The notes beneath the pieces were generated by a model. That model was not told where the DNA came from. It saw only the letters and a program-made list of their open reading frames with translations, and ran no database searches. A program made the translations under genes and the position numbers. Positions 57,608-64,000 of a stretch of DNA of 64,000 nucleotides are shown here, piece after piece; positions within the stretch are counted from its first letter, which is position 1, and each line of letters opens with the position of its first letter. The stretch is taken from NCBI RefSeq assembly GCF_963676685.1, contig NC_092344.1:94456749-94520748 (forward strand). The letters run 5' to 3'. The DNA is from Mytilus edulis. Its lineage: Eukaryota > Mollusca > Bivalvia > Mytilida > Mytilidae.

Positions 57608-57682
57608 AATGTTCTCCCCGGAACGGGGATCGAACCAGGAACTTCTGTTTTTGTAGTCCGATGCACTAACCCATGTTACTTT
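57608..57682 (-). tRNA. degenerate tRNA-like sequence (pseudo-tRNA or SINE head)
   Basis: The minus strand contains GGTTAGTGCATCGGACT (D-arm/box A-like, 57655-57671) followed 20 bases later by CTGGTTCGATCCCCG (T-loop/box B-like, 57624-57638). The anticodon stem does not pair well and the acceptor stem is not closed. Polymerase III promoter boxes appear preserved, the fold does not, so a functional tRNA is unlikely. Confidence 0.35.
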
Positions 57683-57852
57683 CGTATAATGAGTATCAAT
57701 GGTCCGGTTCCTCGTTGCAGACCCTCCCGCTACTTTCAGGATGAAGAACAGGAATAAAAGCCCTGTTCATTAATAATTTGTATTTTTTCTATATATTGTG
57801 TGCGATTTTGTCCCGTGTACATTTACTCCACGACTCTTTATTTTCTATTTAG

Positions 57853-60800
57853 GACCTGGATACGGCTCAATGAGTATGCTGATGTTAAAAATGTCATCAA
57901 GCGTAAAATTAAAGAAAGAGGTGGATTGAAGTGGTATCTATCCATGAAGGTTAAAATGAGCAGACGAAAAGAAGATGCCATAGAAACTGCAGAGCCACAT
58001 TTCCGGGGAAAATGCCAGACCAGTTTAAAATTGGAGGATATCGATGCCGGATTAAAGGAATCTATCAAAAAGATGTATACATCTTTCATTGAATATCAGC
58101 GACAAGGGAGTAATTGGACGGTAGATAAAGTGGTAGATCTTACAATACACATGGCACGTTACAGACCACTAAAAGGCTCAAGTTATATTCCACTTCCAAT
58201 CAAACTTAGATCTAAACATGCAATAGTCAATGTGAAAAACAAAGACAGCAAATGTTTCATGTGGTCGATTTTGGCAGCAATTTACCCAGCGAAATGTCAC
58301 GCAGAGCGAGTTTGGAAATACAAGGAACACACTTCAAGCTTAAACTTTGATAACATCATGTTTCCTGTGAAATTAGCTGACATACCGAAGTTCGAAAAGC
58401 AGAATGAAATATCTCTTAACGTGTTTGGGTTTCACAAAGGCAAAGTATTCCCTATACATATTTCAAAACATCGATTTGAACAACATGTTAATCTACTCAA
58501 GAAGAAGTCACATTTCTGCTGGATTAAAAATCTTAATCGATTATTGGGCGATCAAAAGTCTTCTGAACATAAGCATTTTTACTGTCCATACTGCTTGCAT
58601 GGATTTACAAAAGAAAGAATATTAAACAACCATCTACCAAACTGCCAGACCTACGGACCACAGAAAATCGTACTTCCTACTGAAGACAATAAGTGGTTAC
58701 ATTACAAAGATATTCGGAAACAGCTCAAGGTACCATATATCATATATGCAGATTTTGAATGTCTTCAAGAACCTATTGTTGGTAGCATCAAATGTGATCA
58801 GAAGACGAAAAAGACTACAAAACACATACCATGTGGCTTTGCATACAAAGTGGTGGGTCTGACACCTGAAACGTCAAATGAACCAGTAGTATATCGGGGT
58901 GCAGATGTTGTCGATAAATTTGTGGAGTGTATGGTAAATGAACAGGAAGAAATAGAACAACGATTTAAACATTGTGAGCCCATGATCATGACAGGGAGAG
59001 ATTGGCAATCGTTTAAGAACGCAACTCTTTGTCACATATGTAAAGAACTAGCAGACATTAGAGTTCGAGATCATTGTCACGTGACCGGAAAATTCCGAGG
59101 GGCGGCTCATAACGACTGTAATATCAATTATAAGTTTACAGGTCGAATTCCAGTGGTATTTCATAACCTTCGGGGATATGATAGTCATTTGATTATGCAA
59201 GCTATTGGAAAAGTTGATGGAAAGCAGCTGAATTGTATCGCTAATACTATGGAAAAGTATATTTCTTTTTCATTGGGATGTATGGACTTTATAGACTCGC
59301 TCAAGTTTATGTCTTCCTCATTACAAAAACTTGTGGAAAACCTTGCAAAAGAAGGTTCGAGTAAATTTAGACACATGACAAGCCACTTTGGAGAAGAACG
59401 GATAAGCCTACTTCTGCGTAAACAAGTATACCCATACGAGTACTTTGATTCCGAGGCAAAGTTTTTAGAATCTCAACTACCACCGATTGAATCTTTTTAC
59501 AGTACATTATCGGGAGAAGGTATAACCACACTGGACTATGCACATGCACAACACGTATGGCAATTGTTTAACATACAGAATCTCGGACAGTACCACGATC
59601 TATACGTACTATCAGATGTTCTTGCATTAGCCGACGTCTTTGAAAATTTCAGGGAGATCTGTCTCAACTACTATGGACTGGATGCTGCACATTTTTATAC
59701 TTCACCCGGTTTAGCCTGGCAAGCTGCCTTGAAAATGACAGGTGTCAAGTTGGAATTACTCACTGACATAGACATGCATTTGTTTATAGAGAAAGGTTTA
59801 CGAGGTGGAATATCAATGATATCCCATCGCCATGCCAAAGCTAACAATAAACATGTACCAAGCTACGATCCAAATCAACCCATTAATCACGTGATGTACC
59901 TAGATGCCAACAACTTATACGGATGGGCCATGTCACAGGCACTTCCAGTTGAAGGTTACAGATAGATGAACGATTCTGAAATTGAAAACCTTCATATAAG
60001 TGACATTGCAGACGACAGTGAAAATGGTTATATATTAGAAGTGGACTTAGAATATCCAAGAGAACTACAAGACGACCACAACGAATATCCACTTGCTCCA
60101 GAAAAATTGAAGGTCACAAATGATGTGTTATCACCCTATGCGAAAAAAACTATTGGACGATTTAAGCTTAAAGGGAACTTCGACAGAAAAATTGATACCA
60201 AATTTACATCCAAAGCAAAAATACGTGGTACATTACAGAAACTCTACTTATCACTTGGAATGAAACTACCAAAGATCCATAGAGTTATGAAATTTGAACA
60301 ACGACCTTGGCTAAAGACATATATTGATTTCAACACAGAGAAGAGAAAGCTTGGAACAAATGAGTTCGAAAAGGACTTTTTCAAACTCATGAATAATGCA
60401 GTCTTTGGAAAGACGATGGAAAATTTAAGGAAGAGAACAGATATAAAACTTTTGAAAGACCAATCAAAGGCCAGAAAATTAATTAGTAAACCAACATTTC
60501 ATGCCTTCAAAATATTCAACGACAATTTGGTGGCTGTTCACATGCTGAAACAACGATTATACTTAAACAGACCTATCTACGTGGGATTCACTATACTCGA
60601 TTTGTCAAAGATCACTTATGTACGATTTCCATTATAATTACATAAAGGATAAATATGGATCTAAAGCAACACTCTTGTTTACGGACACTGACTCGCTGTG
60701 CTACAACATCAACACTGATGATATCTATCAAGATATGATGGAGGACAGAAACTTGTTTGATACGTCAGAGTATAACCCTGAACATCGCCTTTATAGCACT

Positions 60801-61172
60801 TTAAATAAAAAGGAGTTAGGAAAGATGAAGGACGAAACACATGGTATTCCCATACAGGAATTTGTTGGTCTCAAGTCAAAGATGTACTCATTGATATATG
60901 AAGAGAATAAAGCACTACACGAGAAGAAGACAGCGAAGGGTATAAAGAAGAGTGTGATCAAACATGACACAAGACACGAACATTATAAACAAAGTTTATT
61001 CAACAAAGAAATCCACATGTCTACCATGACACAGATCCGTTCATATGACCATACGTTATATAATATATCAATCAACAAACTGGGCTTATCCCCTTATGAT
61101 GATAAAAGATACTTACTAGATGATGGGATACAAAGTTTGGCCTATGGACATTGGAGAATATATTTAGGATGA
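57853..61172 (+). pseudogene. Polinton family-B DNA polymerase, broken by one stop and one frameshift
   Basis: Three pieces. Piece 1 (to 59962) begins after an acceptor-like TATTTAG at 57846-57852. It has a C2H2-like finger (FYCPYCLHGF, near 58579), exonuclease motif I YADFEC (~58745), an endonuclease-VII-like Cys/His block CHICKELADIR...DHCHVTGKFRG (~59029-59105), exonuclease II HNLRGYDSH (~59162), exonuclease III SDVLALADVF (~59611) and polymerase motif A YLDANNLYGW (~59898). A TAG at 59963-59965 ends it, at a spot where related proteins usually have Trp. Piece 2 (59966-60637) is in the same frame and carries motif B (FFKLMNNAVFGKTMENL, ~60380). It is followed by a one-base frameshift near 60610-60620. 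Piece 3 (60618-61172) has motif C FTDTDSL (~60678). Total would be about 1100 residues. The element is related to virus-like replicons, so no repaired protein is given. The true N-terminus is uncertain. Confidence 0.88.
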
Positions 61173-61205
61173 AAATCAATATTTTAATCACTCTACGTCT
61201 ATCAT

Positions 61206-62516
61206 TTGAAGGAAGCGGACGTGTTTAAAAAGCTCTCAAAGATGTATACAACCTGTCCAGAATGTGGTATAGAATTTTCGAGAAAAGATGCTATGTTGAG
61301 ACATTATAGGAAAAAACATGAAACCAATCAACCCTATCCACTGAGCAGTCATGCATATCCATCACCACCTCCACCGCCTCCACCACCACCACCACCGCCT
61401 CCACCACCGCCACCACCACCACCACCTCCACCACCTCCACCATCACCACCGCCGCCACAAAATGTCGAACTACATCATCCATTCACTATGATGTTGGCTG
61501 GACCTACTGGTTCAGTTAAGACGTTTTGGATAAAACATTATTGGAGCGAGCACGGACTATGATAAAACCATCACCTGAGAGGATTATATGGTGTTATAAA
61601 CGATGGCAGCCATTATTTAGTGAAATGCAACAGACAGTCAAGAACATTATGTTTGTTCAAGGTTTACCTGAAAATTTGAATGATGACTCATTCATTGACT
61701 CTAGATATCCAAGTTTAATCATCCTTGACAATTTAATGAGAGACGTCACCAATAGTAAGGATGTTTGTGAACTCTTTGTAGAGGGCAGCCATCACATGAA
61801 CCTCAGCGAAGGGAAAGGAGAGTCGAACCATGAGCATCAATAGCCAGTATATAGTTTTATTCAAAAACCCACGTGATCAAGTTGGGCCAGCCATATTCGC
61901 TAGACAGATGTATCCTAATAACCCGAAGAAATTCATGAATAAGTACAAAGAGGGGACACAACGACCATATGGGAGTCTATTCATTGATTTGAAACAGAAT
62001 ACACCGGAAGACGACAGACTAAAACTTAATATATTTGAAAACAAGAATATGATTGGTGGAGGTGTTTCTGAAGAGTATATCAGCAGAAAAGAACTAGAAC
62101 CACCTCAGTTTAAAGAATCATTTCAAAGTGAACAGATGTATTTACCGGACGAGAAAGAAATCATGTCTTCATGTGATGATTGTGGTGTAGTCTTTGAAAG
62201 CCTTCCGGATTTAGCTAGACATATGAATAAGTGGTGCCAGGAAAATAATGATTTTAAAAGAAAAAGGGAATTTGAGGATGAAGACATACCCTCAAAGAAG
62301 TCTCGTGTAAACGAAATTGATATAGAAGATGGAGAAGATATGGCTTTTATAAAATTAGCTGAACTTGCCAGAGAGGCAAATGCAGATATATGGGAAGAAA
62401 AAGTTGATAAATACATGAATGGTGACATGAAAGAAGGCCACGCCATGAGTAAGGCTAATCGCAAACTAAAAGACGAGGATATGGGTCAGTTTTTGTCCAG
62501 ATATATAGTAGTTTAA
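61206..62516 (+). pseudogene. Polinton zinc-finger/ATPase gene, broken
   Basis: First frame (61206-61562): a C2H2 finger (CPECGIEF, C-x2-C-x12-H-x4-H), 26 consecutive prolines, then HHPFTMMLAGPTGSVKT, an FtsK/HerA-type Walker A in which the residue before Lys is Val instead of the usual Gly or small residue. The frame is lost near 61530 and continues in another frame (61526-61843) with PERIIWCYKRWQP and Walker B SLIILDNLMRD. It breaks again near 61800, where sequence between HHMNLS and the next conserved block is missing, and resumes at 61830 with YIVLFKNPRDQ and GSLFIDLK. A C2HC finger (CDDCGVVF) and an acidic C-terminus ending at 62516 follow. Such ATPases package Polinton DNA into capsids. 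This copy looks inactive. Described as broken only. Confidence 0.75.
61365..61457 (+). repeat. polyproline-coding trinucleotide tract
   Basis: 26 Pro codons (CCA/CCT/CCG mixtures), then one Ser and four more Pro. Mixed synonymous codons suggest an old or selected tract rather than a pure microsatellite. Located between the zinc finger and the ATPase domain. Confidence 0.9.
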
Positions 62517-62767
62517 TTGAGTATTTACTACAGTTGCAAAATGGTAAACTGCATGGCAAAGTCATGAAAATGATTACAGAATTAGTTAACGATGGCATGG
62601 ACTACTAGAGAGCCATTAAAGTAGCCATCAGGAAATATAAACCTATGTTGGAAAGTTTTCTAGATGAAGCTATTGATAACGAAACAAATATTGATGGTTC
62701 TGAAAGTGAAAATAGCATTGATGACGATGAAGAGGAGGAGGAGGAGGATGAAGACGATGAAAGCTGA
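62513..62767 (+). pseudogene. acidic ORF remnant between ATPase and integrase
   Basis: In a frame offset from the preceding ORF, 85 codons read LIEYLLQLQNGKLHGKV, then a TAG at 62606-62608, then RAIKVAIRKYKP and a run of about a dozen Glu/Asp residues before TGA at 62767. It probably continues the C-terminus of the preceding ORF after a frameshift near 62513. No function recognised. Confidence 0.45.
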
Positions 62768-62832
62768 ACTATATAAATATGAGAACGTTGTACTCTGTAT
62801 AATATTCTATAGTCATCATTCCATGTGTAAAG

Positions 62833-63939
62833 ATGGCCTCTTGGGAAAAGTATTTGAGGAATATTTATTACAATCCAGCTAACCCAGCGAGTTTTGCAGG
62901 GCCTGATAAACTGTACAGATTTGTTCGAACAGATGGAAAATTCGTTCTCAGTAAATATAAAATAAGAAAATGGCTACAACGACAGGAACCATACAGTTTA
63001 CAAAGACCATTAAAAAGGTCGTTTAAGCGGAACAGAGTTATCGTTATTGGAATAGACGACCAATGGGATGTCGATTTGATGGACATGTCTAAATTTTCGA
63101 AATTTAACAGTGGATATAATTTCATATTGGTGGTGATTGACATATTCTCTAAATATGTATGGCTAAGACCTCTAAAGAATAAGAAAGGCGAATCCGTGGA
63201 GAATGCTTTGAAACATGTTTTATCAGAAGGAAGATCACCAAACAGAATAAGAACAGATAAAGGACAAGAATTCAGATCAAGATTAGTAGAATCTCACCTC
63301 AAACAGAGAAATATCCAACATTTATTTGCACAAAATACAGAAATCAAAGCTAATTACGTTGAAAGAGTTATCAAAACTATTAAATCAAAAATCATGAGAT
63401 TTATCACCAGTAAGCAGTCATATGACTATGTGGATAACTTACAGAATTTTGCTAACAGCTACAATAAGACCTTCCATAGAACGATTGGCATGGCACCAGA
63501 TAAAGTCAACATATCTAAAGAGACAAACCTGTGGTGGAAAATGTATTGGCCGAAAAGATTACAACCTAAGACAAAGAAAGCACGAAAACCTTTCCGTTTC
63601 AAAATCGGTGATAAAGTTCGGATTACATACATAAGAAATCCTTTTACCAGGGAATACGATGAGAAATGGAGCGGAGAGATATTTAAAATATCTCAAAGAA
63701 TATTACGTGATGGGCTTCCAGTTTATCGACTTATTGATTTTCAAGACGAAGAAATTTCAGGAACCTTCTACCAATCAGAAGTGCAGAAAGTGGATGTTCG
63801 GGAAGACGATATGTGGAAAGTTGAAAAAATCCTCAAAACGAAAGGCAAAGGACCCAACAAACAATATTATGTGAAATGGTTACACTGGCCAAAGAAATTC
63901 AACTCTTGGATTAAAGCTCGCGATTTATCTGATATTTGA
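62833..63939 (+). CDS. Polinton integrase with C-terminal chromodomain
   Basis: Intact 368-residue ORF starting MASWEKYLRNIYYNP. After an N-terminal region (SFAGPDKLYRF), the retroviral-type integrase core shows the three acidic residues: Asp in WDVDLMDM (~83), Asp in RTDKGQEF (~140) and Glu in NYVERVIKTIK, 35 residues after the second Asp. Then comes an NKTFHRTIGMAP block, a basic PKTKKARKPF linker with an SH3-like FKIGDKVRI segment, and a chromodomain near residues 325-366 (WKVEKILKTKG, YYVKWLHWP, SWIKARDL). Integrases of this type insert Polintons and make 6-bp target duplications; the chromodomain is thought to direct the complex to modified histones. It is the only unbroken gene of the element here. 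About 60 bases remain to the window end. Confidence 0.92.
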   Translation: MASWEKYLRNIYYNPANPASFAGPDKLYRFVRTDGKFVLSKYKIRKWLQRQEPYSLQRPLKRSFKRNRVIVIGIDDQWDVDLMDMSKFSKFNSGYNFILVVIDIFSKYVWLRPLKNKKGESVENALKHVLSEGRSPNRIRTDKGQEFRSRLVESHLKQRNIQHLFAQNTEIKANYVERVIKTIKSKIMRFITSKQSYDYVDNLQNFANSYNKTFHRTIGMAPDKVNISKETNLWWKMYWPKRLQPKTKKARKPFRFKIGDKVRITYIRNPFTREYDEKWSGEIFKISQRILRDGLPVYRLIDFQDEEISGTFYQSEVQKVDVREDDMWKVEKILKTKGKGPNKQYYVKWLHWPKKFNSWIKARDLSDI

Positions 63940-64000
63940 GAGAGTTAACTATCCCGGAAAGACTAACTTGAAGTCTCGACAGTTTACACCCCTGCACGAA

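Larger units (their letters stand above)
57853..64000 (+). mobile_element. Polinton/Maverick fragment (truncated by the window end)
   Basis: About 6.1 kb of tightly packed plus-strand coding sequence: protein-primed family-B DNA polymerase, zinc-finger/ATPase, acidic ORF, chromodomain integrase. This gene set is diagnostic of Polintons. Capsid and protease genes are not in the window; they could lie to the right or be lost. No terminal inverted repeat was found on the left. The polymerase and ATPase are broken, while the integrase frame is intact. Confidence 0.85.

Noticed and set aside
57800-57852. Upstream part of the polymerase frame as its true N-terminus
   Set aside because: The frame there starts at GTG, not ATG, and an acceptor-like TATTTAG lies just before the conserved sequence begins, so an upstream exon or decay is more likely.
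61291-61482. Minus-strand ORF (Val/Glu repeats) opposite the polyproline tract
   Set aside because: Antisense of the CCA/CCT/CCG repeat; low complexity only.
1-64000. CRISPR array, bacterial operon or phage content
   Set aside because: The tandem arrays have no spacer-repeat structure, genes are spliced and AT-rich, and mobile elements are animal types.

Overview
This is eukaryotic, AT-rich, intron-containing DNA, best explained as a bivalve mollusc and probably a Mytilus-type mussel. The assignment rests on several dispersed repeat families that I recognise from mussel sequence, on spliced animal genes, and on the mix of reverse-transcriptase relics, MITEs and a Polinton/Maverick. I cannot confirm the species without a search. 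No bacterial operon, CRISPR array or rRNA was seen.

Layout. From 0 to 8.6 kb: repeat-rich DNA, a 33-bp coding-compatible minisatellite (about 30 units, minus strand) that may be the last exon of a tandem-repeat protein, and a complete intronless gene for a Tctex1-domain dynein-light-chain-like protein (7928-8554, minus). From 9 to 27 kb there is no convincing host gene. This stretch holds nested transposon relics: a Harbinger-like MITE, a palindromic element that splits a tandem duplicate, a 2.84-kb element with ~300-bp inverted ends and a 5-bp target duplication, a decayed ~73-bp tandem array, a Helitron/pearl-like repeat, and several broken Penelope-like reverse transcriptases.

From 28 to 54 kb lies one large host gene on the plus strand, a Na+-coupled SLC5 transporter most like the high-affinity choline transporter (SLC5A7/CHT). 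Its eight coding exons join in frame to about 533 residues. The first coding exon exists twice (28821 and 36150) within a partial segmental duplication whose upstream copy has lost exon 2. The introns carry LINE, hAT-like and SINE-like insertions.

From 57.8 kb to the window end is a Polinton/Maverick fragment: a family-B DNA polymerase broken by one stop and one frameshift, a broken packaging-type ATPase, an acidic ORF, and an apparently intact integrase with a C-terminal chromodomain. The element runs off the right edge.

Cross-cutting observation: the very abundant 'B' repeat lies directly downstream of the Penelope-like RT C-terminus in three independent places, so it is probably that element's 3' untranslated tail. 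Its terminal module is shared with SINE-like repeats that carry no RT.
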